Assembly (NCBI GenBank): GCA_026413885.1
Contig: JAOAKA010000001.1
Span: 302,762-366,761 of the forward strand
Length of the DNA: 64,000 nucleotides
DNA from: Sulfolobales archaeon
GTDB lineage: Archaea > Thermoproteota > Thermoprotei_A > Sulfolobales > NBVN01
Reading direction: 5' to 3'
Made by a program: the position numbers and the translations under genes. Each line of letters begins with the position of its first letter. The first letter of the stretch is position 1. The notes under the pieces are model-generated. The model was not told the DNA's origin and ran no database searches. It saw only the letters and a program-made list of their open reading frames with translations. Positions 1 to 10,028 of the stretch are shown here, in pieces.

Positions 1-3
1 GTC

Positions 4-636
4 TCACCTCCTACTCTCAATAAACTTAAGTAATCCTCTCGAGCTATCTTTCATATCTGAGAAGACTTTCTTAAGTAAGCTAATATCTTCTTTAAAGACT
101 TCGTAGAGCTTTGGGTTATAGAGAACTGCCGCTGGGTGGTAAGTAGGCACTAACCACCTCCAAGAACCTAGAATAGACAACCTATAAGCTCTCCCCCTCA
201 TTTTCGTTACACCAACCCACTTAACACTGCCTTTAAGTTCGAAGAGGTAGTAACCAGCGTAATTACCGAGTGCAACTACGATATTGGGGTTGACTAGAGA
301 GATTATTTCATCTGTAAAATAGGAGCAGGTGATTATTTCATCAAGCCTAGGTTCTCGATTGTTGGGAGGTCTGCACTTAACTACGTTAGTTATAAAGAGT
401 TGTTCCCGCTTAAAGCCTACTTCATCTATGACTTTATCGAGAAGTTTACCAGCGGCTCCCACGAAAGGCCTGCCTTCCTCGTCTTCAGACCTACCTGGTG
501 CTTCCCCGAGGAGCACTATATCGGAGTACAGATTTCCTTCACCTGGAACAACCTTAGCTCTAGACAGCGAAAGAGGGCATCTACTACAAGACGATATCTC
601 GCTCTTTATTTTATTCCACCTAGGTTCTCTACTCAT
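4..636 (-). CDS. Family 4 uracil-DNA glycosylase (Fe-S)
   Basis: GEAPGRSEDEEGRPFVGAAGKLLD and TYHPAA motifs; N-terminal CSRCPL Cys motif. Confidence 0.93.
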   Translation of the reverse strand: MSREPRWNKIKSEISSCSRCPLSLSRAKVVPGEGNLYSDIVLLGEAPGRSEDEEGRPFVGAAGKLLDKVIDEVGFKREQLFITNVVKCRPPNNREPRLDEIITCSYFTDEIISLVNPNIVVALGNYAGYYLFELKGSVKWVGVTKMRGRAYRLSILGSWRWLVPTYHPAAVLYNPKLYEVFKEDISLLKKVFSDMKDSSRGLLKFIESRR

Positions 637-681
637 CTACTTCACTGCCGACATACACTTCTTTGAGAGAAAATAGATTTA

Positions 682-1521
682 CTACTCAATAACTTCAAGA
701 CCGTATGTATCTGAAACTGCTTTAACTACGTGCTTTACATAAGCAGGAATCTTGCCTTCTAAAACAACTCTCATAGTTCTAGTACTTGACTTCAGTATCG
801 CCTGTCTTAAAGCACTTTCTAGGAGCTCGAGAGAATCTCGAAATTCTTTAACTACATGTCTCGATATTATATGTCCGTAGCACTCATTTGTAGCAATAGA
901 TCTCTGGGTGAATTGATGAGCGTAGTGACCTCCTCCAACTCCTACAGAAGAAATACAGTTGGGGTGTGGTTCAGTAATAGCTCTAAAGACCGCTTCAGCT
1001 AGCACTTCTTGGTAGGGCTTATGAGACCACTCAAAAGGAGAAGAACCGATTTCGGCAAATGTTAGAGGTTTACCAACTTCTGTAGGTCCGTGGTGTGTAA
1101 CTTCGTAAGTTACTTCTGTCTCTTCCAGTTTTCGGTCTTTAGCGAGCTGTATAAGGTGTTTTAAAATCGATAGAGCGATTGGTGGATTAGATATTGCTAG
1201 TTCTCTAGGCCTACCGCCGTACTCCGCTCTATCTAATATATTTCCGGTGTGATGTACTGTAAGAGACTTTATTCTAGATACAGCACTATGTCTCGATACA
1301 ATAATGAAGTAGTCGGCATCAAATACTCTATCTAGAAAACTGAAGTAGAGAACATCTTCAGCAAATCCAGCGATCACTAGCTCTAGATTGCTGAGGTAGG
1401 TAACACAAGTAATCGAGTTTCCAGCTTTAAGCTCTCTACAGTCAGTCATCTTAGCTAGCTCGAGTGCTGTACCAGCTCCAGCTGGATCTATAGTACTATA
1501 TGCTACTACCACTCTTTTCAA
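682..1521 (-). CDS. dtdA: D-aminoacyl-tRNA deacylase, archaeal DTD2 type
   Basis: N-terminus VVVAYSTIDPAG, VTHHGPT and GGGHYAHQFT motifs; TTG start 7 nt after GGGT. Confidence 0.88.
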   Translation of the reverse strand: MKRVVVAYSTIDPAGAGTALELAKMTDCRELKAGNSITCVTYLSNLELVIAGFAEDVLYFSFLDRVFDADYFIIVSRHSAVSRIKSLTVHHTGNILDRAEYGGRPRELAISNPPIALSILKHLIQLAKDRKLEETEVTYEVTHHGPTEVGKPLTFAEIGSSPFEWSHKPYQEVLAEAVFRAITEPHPNCISSVGVGGGHYAHQFTQRSIATNECYGHIISRHVVKEFRDSLELLESALRQAILKSSTRTMRVVLEGKIPAYVKHVVKAVSDTYGLEVIE

Positions 1522-1767
1522 GTCTCAAACCCGTAGGTAGAACTTTGAATTAGTATTTAACAATGTGGAGCCAACCTCTAAAGTTCTACCAGTCGCTAGA
1601 AGTCCACGGCTGCTCCAGTGTTTTGAAGACCTTGTATAATAGTGAGTACATAATTTCGTTACGTAGTATCTACGTCGGGATTCGATATACCTAATGTAAT
1701 ACGAGCTAGCTGTAAGTCTGGATACATAGCTTTCACATACCTAGAGAAGTGTATTGATAAATCGATA

Positions 1768-2145
1768 TTGGAGTTAGTAAATCATTTATGTAGAGTCGAG
1801 ATAGTCGAACAAAATTGGAACTGCTTGCTTAGTGGGGTGAAGATCTCTAGAGAGCTGCCATACTCCATGCAGTACAGTAACTGCATATACTTTGAGATAT
1901 CACAGGGATACTACGTAGGAGTGCTACCGGGCTATATCGATGCTCAATGTATCTACTGTGATAGTGAACTTAGGTGTAGATACGGTCTCCAGAAGAAAGT
2001 ATGCTCTCTAAGTGGATATATTGAAGCCACCTACCACCTAGATATCAAGCAAATTAGAGAGTTAGTGATGAAGCTTAGTGAAGTAAATAGAGACTATATA
2101 TGGTGCATTACTGAAAGTGGTGAGCTATTACACTCATATTTATGA
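1768..2145 (+). CDS. Hypothetical Cys-rich protein
   Basis: 125-codon ORF; family not recognised; start uncertain. Confidence 0.5.
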   Translation: MELVNHLCRVEIVEQNWNCLLSGVKISRELPYSMQYSNCIYFEISQGYYVGVLPGYIDAQCIYCDSELRCRYGLQKKVCSLSGYIEATYHLDIKQIRELVMKLSEVNRDYIWCITESGELLHSYL

Positions 2146-2288
2146 CCCTTCAAGACGAGTGCAAGTACTACATTCATATTAACCTCTTCAAACCACGTTC
2201 TTTAGAATATGCTTTAAGCACAGTTTCCTATAGTATTTCTGACTCTTCTGTAATAGAAGTGAATACCTCATTATGTGAGATATATTGA
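2142..2288 (+). CDS. Small hypothetical protein (48 aa), start overlaps upstream stop
   Basis: ATGA overlap with the stop at 2143-2145; reads MTLQDECKYYIHINLFKPRSLEYALSTVSYSISDSSVIEVNTSLCEIY; below the ORF-track cutoff. Confidence 0.35.
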   Translation: MTLQDECKYYIHINLFKPRSLEYALSTVSYSISDSSVIEVNTSLCEIY

Positions 2289-2341
2289 AGATCTAGAAAG
2301 TCTATAATACGCTTTTAACTAAGTAGAACAATGTTAGTATA

Positions 2342-3574
2342 GTGTCAGACGTCAGCTACTATGGTGATGACCTCATGGTGAAATACGTAGTAAGAGCTAA
2401 AATAGAGGTAGATGGAATTGTAGATAAGCACGATATTATAGGCGCTATCTTCGGTCAAACAGAGGGATTATTTGGTTCTGAACTAGACCTCAGAGACCTG
2501 CAGGATAAGGGAAGAATTGGAAGAATATCTGTTGAAGCTAAGCAGCACGGCTCTAAAATCGTCGGCGAGATCCTAGTTCCATCTAATCTAGATCGAGCTG
2601 AAACTGCTCTTATAGCGTCTATGCTCGAATTTGTAGATAAAGTAGGTCCATTTAACGCTAGGATTAAAGTTGTTGATATAGTTGATGTTAGAAGAGAGAA
2701 GATAAAAAAGATTATTGAGAGAGCTAAGGAAATAATGCTGACAATGATTAAAGAGAAAGAAGTAGACGTTAAGGAATTACTGCAGGAAATAGAGTCCTCA
2801 GTGAGAACTGCGGAACTAGTGCTCTACGGTCCAGAGAGACTGCCGGCTGGACCTGATATAGAGAAATCCGACACTATGATCATAGTTGAGGGAAGAGCAG
2901 ATGTCTTAAACCTACTTAAGTATGGTTATAGAAACGTAATCGCACTTGAAGGAGCTAGAGGAGAGATTCCGGAGACCGTGATTAAATTATCTAACTCTAA
3001 AAAGGTTATAGCGTTTCTTGATGGAGATAGAGCTGGAGATATGATCCTTAAAGAGCTCATGCGTGTAGCTAAAGTCGACATGGTAGCTAGAGCTCCACCA
3101 GGTCGAGAAGTTGAGGAACTCTCTGGAAAGGAGATAGCTAAAGCCTTAAAGAATGCTGCCCCGCTAGAGACGTACCTACAACACCTCCAGAGAGAGGTCT
3201 CTGAGAAAGTAGAGGAAGAAGTTGAAAAAGTTTCAGCAGCTACTATTCCAGAAGCAGAATCTATTAGTGAACTCACTATTCCGGAGCCGCTGATGAAGAC
3301 TATAGAGTCGTTAAAGGGAACTCTAGAGAGTGTAATATACGATAGAAACTGGAGTGAAGTTATGAGAGTGCCAGTTAAAGATCTCGTCGATAAACTCATT
3401 AGCGATGAAATTAAGGATGCGTATGCTGTAGTAAGTGACGGCGTTATAACTCAGAGGCTCTTAGATATAGCTTCAGTGAAGGGAGTCAACATATTGATAG
3501 GTGCTAGAATAGGTGCTATAAGCAAGAAGCCAACTAATGTCGTAATACTTACATTCGATGACGTTAAGTCTTAG
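2342..3574 (+). CDS. dnaG: Archaeal DnaG-like primase (TOPRIM)
   Basis: TOPRIM motifs IIVEGRADV and FLDGDRAGD; archaeal DnaG N-terminus. ATG at 2375 after GGTGATGACCTC is an alternative start. Confidence 0.93.
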   Translation: MSDVSYYGDDLMVKYVVRAKIEVDGIVDKHDIIGAIFGQTEGLFGSELDLRDLQDKGRIGRISVEAKQHGSKIVGEILVPSNLDRAETALIASMLEFVDKVGPFNARIKVVDIVDVRREKIKKIIERAKEIMLTMIKEKEVDVKELLQEIESSVRTAELVLYGPERLPAGPDIEKSDTMIIVEGRADVLNLLKYGYRNVIALEGARGEIPETVIKLSNSKKVIAFLDGDRAGDMILKELMRVAKVDMVARAPPGREVEELSGKEIAKALKNAAPLETYLQHLQREVSEKVEEEVEKVSAATIPEAESISELTIPEPLMKTIESLKGTLESVIYDRNWSEVMRVPVKDLVDKLISDEIKDAYAVVSDGVITQRLLDIASVKGVNILIGARIGAISKKPTNVVILTFDDVKS

Positions 3575-3623
3575 ACTTAAGTAGTAGAAACATTGTTTTA
3601 ATTCTAATCCAGAGTATTGCTTT

Positions 3624-4763
3624 CTAACACAGTCTTCTACCTAAACCCATATTTCCAGCTATAGAATTGAGTTCGTCACATAGTTTAACGTGAACTGGTA
3701 TTCCTACTTTTAGTCTAGTCATCATTGTGTACCAAGCTTTCTCACCGGGGATCCATATTCTATCGGCACTAGGGTGCTTCTTTAGAGACTTAATCTCGCT
3801 GATATAGCTTTCAATTCTCTGATAGAACTCCTCTTTCGACATGAAGGCATCTATATCGATAGCAGCAAAAGCGTGTCCTACATTAGCTGGCGCCGTATCT
3901 ACGGTATATCTAACGTGAAGACCCCAAGCAGCTCCCGAGAGAACTCCCGATATAATATCTACTATGAATGCCAGACCCGAACCCTTATGTCCACCGAACT
4001 CTTCCCCGAGGCCTCCTAGAGGGAGAATAGACGCCTTACCAGACCTTATTTCCGATAGTACTTTTGATGCTTCACCACTAAGCATTCTGCCTTCACTATC
4101 TATAACCCAGCCTTCCGGAACTGTCTTCCCGAGTTTAGAGTAGATCTCGATTTTACCAACTGGAATTACTGCTGTTGCTGAATCAAAGAGTATTGGTGGA
4201 GGTGTTTTCCTAGGAATTCCTACAGCGATCGGATTCGTTCCCAAACTCTTAGTAACGGTATTGACATACGCCACGAGTTTTTCTGAATTTGTTGTAGAAA
4301 TACCAATGAGCTCTTTTTCAACAGCTTTGAGACTATAGTAGCCGGCTATACCGTAGTGGTGGCTATTCTTAACTAACACTAGTGAAACTCCATATCTCTC
4401 AGCTTTTTCTACAGCTATCTCCATTGCCTTTACTCCAGCTATGTGTCCTAATCCATTATCAGCATCTATCAATGCTGTAGCTCCACAATCTCTAACCACT
4501 CTGATATCGGGTCTAGGATTCACACAGCAGCGCAATAAACCATCAACATATCTTCGCACTCTCTGAATACCGTGACTAGAGATCCCCATTAAGTCCGCAG
4601 TAACTAACACATCAGCAACTATATGTGCGTCATCATCACGCAATCCCGCTGCGGCAAAGATTTCGTAAACAAATTCTCTAGCTAGAGTGTGGTGAACCCT
4701 CACATATTCTTCGGGAGGTATTACTAGCTCACGCTCATAGAGATATAGCTCAGACAAAATCAT
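3624..4763 (-). CDS. Malate/L-lactate dehydrogenase family (Ldh2-type) oxidoreductase
   Basis: SHGIQRVRRYV, SHHYGIAGYYS, LGTNPIAVG and GHKGSGLAF motifs. Confidence 0.9.
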   Translation of the reverse strand: MILSELYLYERELVIPPEEYVRVHHTLAREFVYEIFAAAGLRDDDAHIVADVLVTADLMGISSHGIQRVRRYVDGLLRCCVNPRPDIRVVRDCGATALIDADNGLGHIAGVKAMEIAVEKAERYGVSLVLVKNSHHYGIAGYYSLKAVEKELIGISTTNSEKLVAYVNTVTKSLGTNPIAVGIPRKTPPPILFDSATAVIPVGKIEIYSKLGKTVPEGWVIDSEGRMLSGEASKVLSEIRSGKASILPLGGLGEEFGGHKGSGLAFIVDIISGVLSGAAWGLHVRYTVDTAPANVGHAFAAIDIDAFMSKEEFYQRIESYISEIKSLKKHPSADRIWIPGEKAWYTMMTRLKVGIPVHVKLCDELNSIAGNMGLGRRLC

Positions 4764-4775
4764 CCCGGCTACAAG

Positions 4776-5186
4776 TCATTCTACAAATATATCTCTCCTA
4801 CTAGACTTCTTCGTAAATCTACTCTTAGACAGGAACCCTAGCTCCTCTCTCTCGAGTTCGGTGAAGAATTCCTCACTATCCTTAAACTTCACAGTAAAAG
4901 CACAGTTGCCGTTCGGTAGAAGTGCCTTTCTATCACAGTAAGCAAACTGACATCTATAGCCAATACATTGGTCTCCAGTCAGCCTGCACATAGCAACTTT
5001 CTGAGTGTACCCCTTTATTACCTTTGTCGAGAGTACTAGCGCATTTTTAGCACATCTAAACAAGGGACATAGATTATTGCACATATTTCCCAGAGGTTTC
5101 GGTTCAGCTAGCTCTCTTTCTCTAATTTCTCGTCTTGAGTAAAATTCATGTCTATCCGGATTCTTAGACACTGAATTCTTACCCAT
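4776..5186 (-). CDS. Conserved-type hypothetical Cys-rich protein
   Basis: 136-aa ORF with about 10 Cys in CxxxCPLFRC / CRLTGDQCIGYRCQFAYC pattern; possible metal or Fe-S binding. Confidence 0.6.
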   Translation of the reverse strand: MGKNSVSKNPDRHEFYSRREIRERELAEPKPLGNMCNNLCPLFRCAKNALVLSTKVIKGYTQKVAMCRLTGDQCIGYRCQFAYCDRKALLPNGNCAFTVKFKDSEEFFTELEREELGFLSKSRFTKKSSRRDIFVE

Positions 5187-5220
5187 TAAACTTTATTCGT
5201 TTAACCTATTAAACTTTATT
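5185..5220. repeat. 13-bp direct repeat ATTAAACTTTATT, two copies with 23-bp period, in 4776-5186 gene promoter
   Basis: Identical copies at 5185-5197 and 5208-5220; inner copy overlaps the ATG. Confidence 0.7.
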
Positions 5221-5503
5221 GAAGGGATCAAACATAATAACACATTATAGGCCTAGCCACTGGGTGCGTGAGTTCTACTGTTAAACATGTAAATAGAGTC
5301 AGATTTTCAACGCGATTTCTTTGTTTCTCTTGACTACCGGATGCCTGCCTTGAATACGGAGGTACATTGAAATATAATCTCTCGGTACCGGTGTATAGAT
5401 TGGTAGAGATTCTGAGCTAACTAAGCAGCTTCCCGTTTAAGTTATCAACTCTCACTTACTCACTTATTTAGCTTATAACTCGCTGTTTAGACCTCTCAGT
5501 GGT

Positions 5504-6379
5504 GTGTCTTTGAAAAAGGTATTGGGATACGTCCTGGTGTTTGTGGCATGGCTTAGTATATCTTCTGCGTCAGTTATGGTGATTCTATCTGGGTCGAGTT
5601 CCTTAGTCTGTGCTTTCTGGAGGCTTCTAATAGCCACACTTTTAATAGTGCTCTACTCTATCCTATTTGAAGACTTTAACAACATGTTCCCTAGAGACTT
5701 AAGGACAGTTCTTCTATCGGTTGTCTCAGGCGTCTTCTTAGCGACTCACTTTCTAACATGGATGGAGTCACTATTCTATGTACCGGTATCACTATCAACA
5801 ACTATAGTCGTTCTCTACCCTCTGGTAGCTATGCTCTACGAGGTAGCTTTAAAGATCTCTAAGCCTAGGCCGCTCGAAGTCTTCGGTATGCTCACTGCTT
5901 TCAGCGGTACAGTAGTGGCGGTCCGCCCCTACCTCTTCGGCGAAGCTCTCTACGGGTCTATTTTAGCGTTTATTGGAGCTCTAACAGGGGCCGCCTACTT
6001 TACGATAGGTAGGGTACTGAGGAAAAATAGAGTTAGTCTGACGGGATACGTTATACCTTGCTATAGTGCTTCAACAATAACTGTATTCACTTACTCTATG
6101 TTGACTAATCGATCTATATGGCCAGCTAGAGCTGACTCATGGATATATCTAGTGCTTCTGGCAGTAGTTCCAATGATTGGTGGACACACAGTTATCAACT
6201 ACCTAGTGAAGTACATGAAGTCATATGTAGCAACAGTTATAGGTTTTGGAGAAGCACCAGGCGCCACTATTCTCGCATCTCTGTTACTATCACAAAAAAT
6301 TGAGTTAAACGTAGTTGTGGGAATGGTAGTAGCAGTCTCAGGTGCTCTACTAACCGTAAGTCTTAAGGAAGTAAAATAG
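5504..6379 (+). CDS. EamA/DMT-superfamily transporter
   Basis: Ten-TM-type hydrophobic protein with duplicated EamA pattern; likely TTG start at 5510 after GGTG. Confidence 0.85.
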   Translation: MSLKKVLGYVLVFVAWLSISSASVMVILSGSSSLVCAFWRLLIATLLIVLYSILFEDFNNMFPRDLRTVLLSVVSGVFLATHFLTWMESLFYVPVSLSTTIVVLYPLVAMLYEVALKISKPRPLEVFGMLTAFSGTVVAVRPYLFGEALYGSILAFIGALTGAAYFTIGRVLRKNRVSLTGYVIPCYSASTITVFTYSMLTNRSIWPARADSWIYLVLLAVVPMIGGHTVINYLVKYMKSYVATVIGFGEAPGATILASLLLSQKIELNVVVGMVVAVSGALLTVSLKEVK

Positions 6380-6483
6380 AACGCGATCTATGAGTCGCAG
6401 ATAAAGGCTCTTCTACCACAACTTCAGTGAACGTATTAAGTATAGACTTTAGCAGTGGAATATCTCTCAAGCCGGAGAGGTAG

Positions 6484-6933
6484 TGCTGGTGTTAGATGTG
6501 AGATTATGTCTACCTATCGAAGCTAGTAAAAATATTTAGAAAATAATCAGTGTGCAGTCTATAACTAGTATAATTCATGAGGTATCCCGCTTAGTTCACT
6601 ATGAAGTAGCAAAAGCAGGTATAGTCAGTTTCACTAAGTGCTTAAAAGCTAAGCTAGCTCCGTCCAGGATCGAGGTTAGCTTGACAGCCCCTAGACCCAT
6701 ACTTGAAGGTGTTAAATCGATTTAGCCTCCTGAAGACGCGAAGCCACAGGAAATAGCTACACCACTGGGTATTAGGTCTTTCGTCGGATGTGGTTCACAT
6801 AGTCCTATCTCTAGTAAGTTACTACACTGAATTCATTACTGGGCGGATATTCGTAGTTGATGGAGATCATGCATTCGTTAATCTCAGACTAGTCCTCGGG
6901 GATGTCCTAAAACCTATTGAGCAGATACTTTAA
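6484..6933 (+). pseudogene. Decayed short-chain dehydrogenase/reductase (FabG-like)
   Basis: Three-frame reading gives VLVLDVRLCLPIEASKNI*KIISVQSI...VHYEVAKAGIVSFTKCLKAKLAPSRIEV..APRPILEG, then ...PPEDAKPQEIATPLGI, then FITGRIFVVDGDHA: SDR YxxxK and C-terminal TG..VDG blocks, with stops and a frameshift. Confidence 0.75.
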
Positions 6934-7048
6934 GCCGCAAGATAGCTGTAAGCCTTAGATAGATTGTAATACGGCAAAAGTAGGTATTCTCATAAGCTGA
7001 ATACTTGGTGTTTTAAAGTAATGTATCTAGCTAGTCGTGGGGATCTGT

Positions 7049-7678
7049 CTGAAAGTTACTTTAGTGTCTTGGAGCTCTCCGGCTCATGCTGACCCTAGAA
7101 GGCTCATCGTATTGGCCGCGAAGACTTCTCAAGGAAAGCTATCACAAGATACTCTATCTTATTATCTGAGGGATTACCCAGAGAAAGATGTGTGTGGATG
7201 GATCTTAGAGTCCGTGAATTTTCCATCAGTTTTAGAACATATTTCATTTACTTTCCTAATTGAGGGTATTTCTAGAGTTACTTCTCACCAACTAGTTAGA
7301 CATAGAATAGCTTCCTATACTCAAGAATCCCAGAGATATATTGAAGTTAAATGCGAATACATAGTTCCGGAATCAGTAAGAACCAGTGGCTTCGAGGAGA
7401 GGTTTAGAGAAGTAGTTGAGAACTCCTTTAAGCTGTATGCCGAAATGGTTAAAGCAGGTGTTCCCATAGAAGACGCTAGATATATTCTATCTCAAGCTGT
7501 TACAACTAAGATACTGATGACTGTAAATTTGAGAGAACTACTGCATATAGCTTGCCTCAGACTCTCAGAGAAAGCTCAGTGGGAAATTAGAGAGTTAGTT
7601 AGAAGAATGGTTGAAGAAGCATCTAAAGTAGTTCCTGAAATTAATGATCTATTGAGAGCTTCGTGTAGTGAAAAGTAA
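7049..7678 (+). CDS. thyX: Flavin-dependent thymidylate synthase
   Basis: ThyX motif RHRIASYTQESQRY; proposed CTG start gives (M)KVTLVSW; ORF track uses GTG at 7037. Confidence 0.92.
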   Translation: MKVTLVSWSSPAHADPRRLIVLAAKTSQGKLSQDTLSYYLRDYPEKDVCGWILESVNFPSVLEHISFTFLIEGISRVTSHQLVRHRIASYTQESQRYIEVKCEYIVPESVRTSGFEERFREVVENSFKLYAEMVKAGVPIEDARYILSQAVTTKILMTVNLRELLHIACLRLSEKAQWEIRELVRRMVEEASKVVPEINDLLRASCSEK

Positions 7679-7719
7679 GTGTTTAATAGCTTTCTAACTC
7701 TCTAAGTGAGGAGGTTGAT

Positions 7720-8667
7720 ATGAATAGCAAGAAGTCTCTTGAAGACTTAGGTCTTTCCTCAACTATTCTCACTAAACTGAAGGAAGCTGGATATAAGACC
7801 TTGGAGTCTCTAGCAGTAGCTAATATAAGTGAATTAGCGAGTATTACCGGGATACCCCTACCTACAGCACACCGGATAGTCTCGAAAGCTCGAGAGCTTC
7901 TCGGTCTAACCCTAAAGACAGCTCTAGACTTGAAGAAAGAGAGAGGTGCTTTACCGAAGATAACTACAGGATCTAAGAGACTAGATGGATTACTTGGGGG
8001 AGGTGTTGAGGTCGGGACTATAACAGAGTTCTTCGGAGAGTACGGCACTGGGAAGACACAGCTCTGCCTGCAGCTATCAGTTAACGTTCAGCTGCCTAGA
8101 GAGCGCGGTGGACTAGAAGCTAGAGCAATATTCATAGATGCTGAAGGTACGTTCAGATGGGAGAGAATTGAGGCGATGGCTAAAGCGGTCGGTCTAGACC
8201 CAGAGAAAGCTATGAGTAGTATATTTTGGGTGAGAGCTATCTCAAGCGATCATCAGATGGCCGTTATCGAGGAAGTAACCGATTTAATACCAAAAGAGAA
8301 TGTGGGAATCATTATCGTGGACTCAGTGACAGGTCACTTTAGAGCTGAATACCCGGGCAGAGAAAACCTAGCCGTTAGACAGCAGAAGCTGAATAGACAC
8401 CTCCACCAGCTAACGAGAATCGCCGATATATATGAAGTAGCGATAGTTGTAACGAATCAAGTAATGGCGAGACCCGATGTATTCTACGGCGACCCAACTC
8501 AAGCAGTCGGTGGGCACGTTCTAGCACATGCGCCCGGTGTGAGGGTGCAGTTGAGGAAGTCCAGAGGTAATAGAAGGATAGCCAGAGTAGTTGACGCACC
8601 ACATCTACCAGAGGGAGAAGCTGTTTTCGCGATTACTGAAGAAGGCATTAAAGACATAGAAGAGTAG
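7720..8667 (+). CDS. radA: DNA repair and recombination protein RadA
   Basis: N-terminal HhH, Walker [43 protein letters not shown]. Confidence 0.97.
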   Translation: MNSKKSLEDLGLSSTILTKLKEAGYKTLESLAVANISELASITGIPLPTAHRIVSKARELLGLTLKTALDLKKERGALPKITTGSKRLDGLLGGGVEVGTITEFFGEYGTGKTQLCLQLSVNVQLPRERGGLEARAIFIDAEGTFRWERIEAMAKAVGLDPEKAMSSIFWVRAISSDHQMAVIEEVTDLIPKENVGIIIVDSVTGHFRAEYPGRENLAVRQQKLNRHLHQLTRIADIYEVAIVVTNQVMARPDVFYGDPTQAVGGHVLAHAPGVRVQLRKSRGNRRIARVVDAPHLPEGEAVFAITEEGIKDIEE

Positions 8668-8674
8668 AAGTAAA

Positions 8675-9409
8675 TTGTTCGACAGCGTCTTTGAGAACCC
8701 GGCTATACTAGCTATAGTATTTACATTCATATACACATCATATAGAGATTTAGTTAGCAGAGAGATTCCGGAGCTGAGTTGGGTGCCAGCATACTTAGTT
8801 GTATTAATTGATTTCGTAGTTAGACGCCTCAACGAGTTCTCTCTAATAAATACTGCCGTAGCTATGACACCATCGCTAATCTACGGCCTACTCTTCGCTC
8901 TAGGGATGATTGGTGGAGCAGATTTTCTAGCAATTCTCTTAGTCTCTCTGGGACATCTAAGTGAGCCGCTGATTCCTTTACTAGTATTTATTTTGTCGTC
9001 TATGGCTCCTCTACCAATTGCCTTTATCAACCTCCTCAGGAATTTAACAATAGATAGAAAAGCTATAGAGAGTATTAACTGTGTTAAAGGTGGTAAAAAA
9101 ATACTGTACCTCGTAGGTAGATTGATTACCGTAGCTGAATTCTTGAGGAAGAAGTTCGCTTTCCTCCACACTTATCCAGAGGAAGAAGGATTCATATGTA
9201 TTGGCTCTACAAACGTCAATATAGACTTTGAAGAACAGAAAAAGAGCTTAGAGAGAGCTCTATCCAGAGGCTTGGTCAAGTCAGATGATTACGTAGTTTA
9301 TTCACCAGCTCTCCCACATATAGTATTTATAGCTGCGTCGTATCTGATCACTCTGCTAGCAGCATTCTATGTAAGAGAACTCTCTATATTTCTAGGGAAA
9401 CAGCTTTAG
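8675..9409 (+). CDS. A24-family prepilin/preflagellin peptidase
   Basis: N-terminal TSYRDLVSREIP aspartate motif and GGADFLAI motif in a membrane protein. Confidence 0.8.
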   Translation: MFDSVFENPAILAIVFTFIYTSYRDLVSREIPELSWVPAYLVVLIDFVVRRLNEFSLINTAVAMTPSLIYGLLFALGMIGGADFLAILLVSLGHLSEPLIPLLVFILSSMAPLPIAFINLLRNLTIDRKAIESINCVKGGKKILYLVGRLITVAEFLRKKFAFLHTYPEEEGFICIGSTNVNIDFEEQKKSLERALSRGLVKSDDYVVYSPALPHIVFIAASYLITLLAAFYVRELSIFLGKQL

Positions 9410-9488
9410 AGTCAAACACTTCACAATAACTTTTTGAAGACTCTATCATAGCTATTATAGCTTTAACTAAACTACTATGGGTAAATAG

Positions 9489-9974
9489 ATGAAGATATTG
9501 TGGGCTCCATGGAGAATGAGCTATATAAAGAAGGCTTCTGAAATATCTGAGTGCCTCTTCTGTAAAGCATATAGTTCTAAAAGTGACGAGAACTACCTAA
9601 TTCTAATGCGTACACAGCATAGTCTAGTAATGCTGAACGCATATCCCTACAATACTGCGCACGTGATGATTGCCCCCAGAAGACATATTTCGAGAGTAGA
9701 GCTACTAAACGATTACGAAGTTCTAGACTTATTTAATTTAACTAGAGCAGTAATGAAGGCAGTAGATGAAGAATATAGACCAGAAGGCTACAATATAGGG
9801 TTGAATATTGGAAGAACTGCTGGTGCCGGTATAGAAGCTCATCTACATATACACATAGTTCCGAGATGGTCGGGAGACACGAACTTCATGCCTGTAATAG
9901 CATCGACTAAAGTCATACCTGAAGACCTGAAGGTAACTTTGGCTAGATTGAAGGCGAGGTTAGACTACAAATAG
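9489..9974 (+). CDS. HIT-family protein
   Basis: CLFCKA, NAYPYNTAHVMIAPRRH and HLHIHIVPRW (HxHxH) motifs. Confidence 0.93.
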   Translation: MKILWAPWRMSYIKKASEISECLFCKAYSSKSDENYLILMRTQHSLVMLNAYPYNTAHVMIAPRRHISRVELLNDYEVLDLFNLTRAVMKAVDEEYRPEGYNIGLNIGRTAGAGIEAHLHIHIVPRWSGDTNFMPVIASTKVIPEDLKVTLARLKARLDYK

Positions 9975-10028
9975 ACTATACGGCAACTATTATCTATCTA
10001 CGTATATTTAACAGAGTATGTAGAGGCA

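Noticed and set aside
329-676. Two forward ORFs (329-676, 400-666) antisense to the uracil-DNA glycosylase
   Set aside because: They shadow a well-supported conserved gene and read as Ser/Leu-rich antisense translation
2926-3399. 157-aa ORF antisense to dnaG
   Set aside because: Ser-rich antisense shadow with no domain signal
3624-4763. CTG near the malate/lactate dehydrogenase start (GATGATTTTGTCTGAG)
   Set aside because: Out of frame with the CDS; ATG/TTG starts suffice
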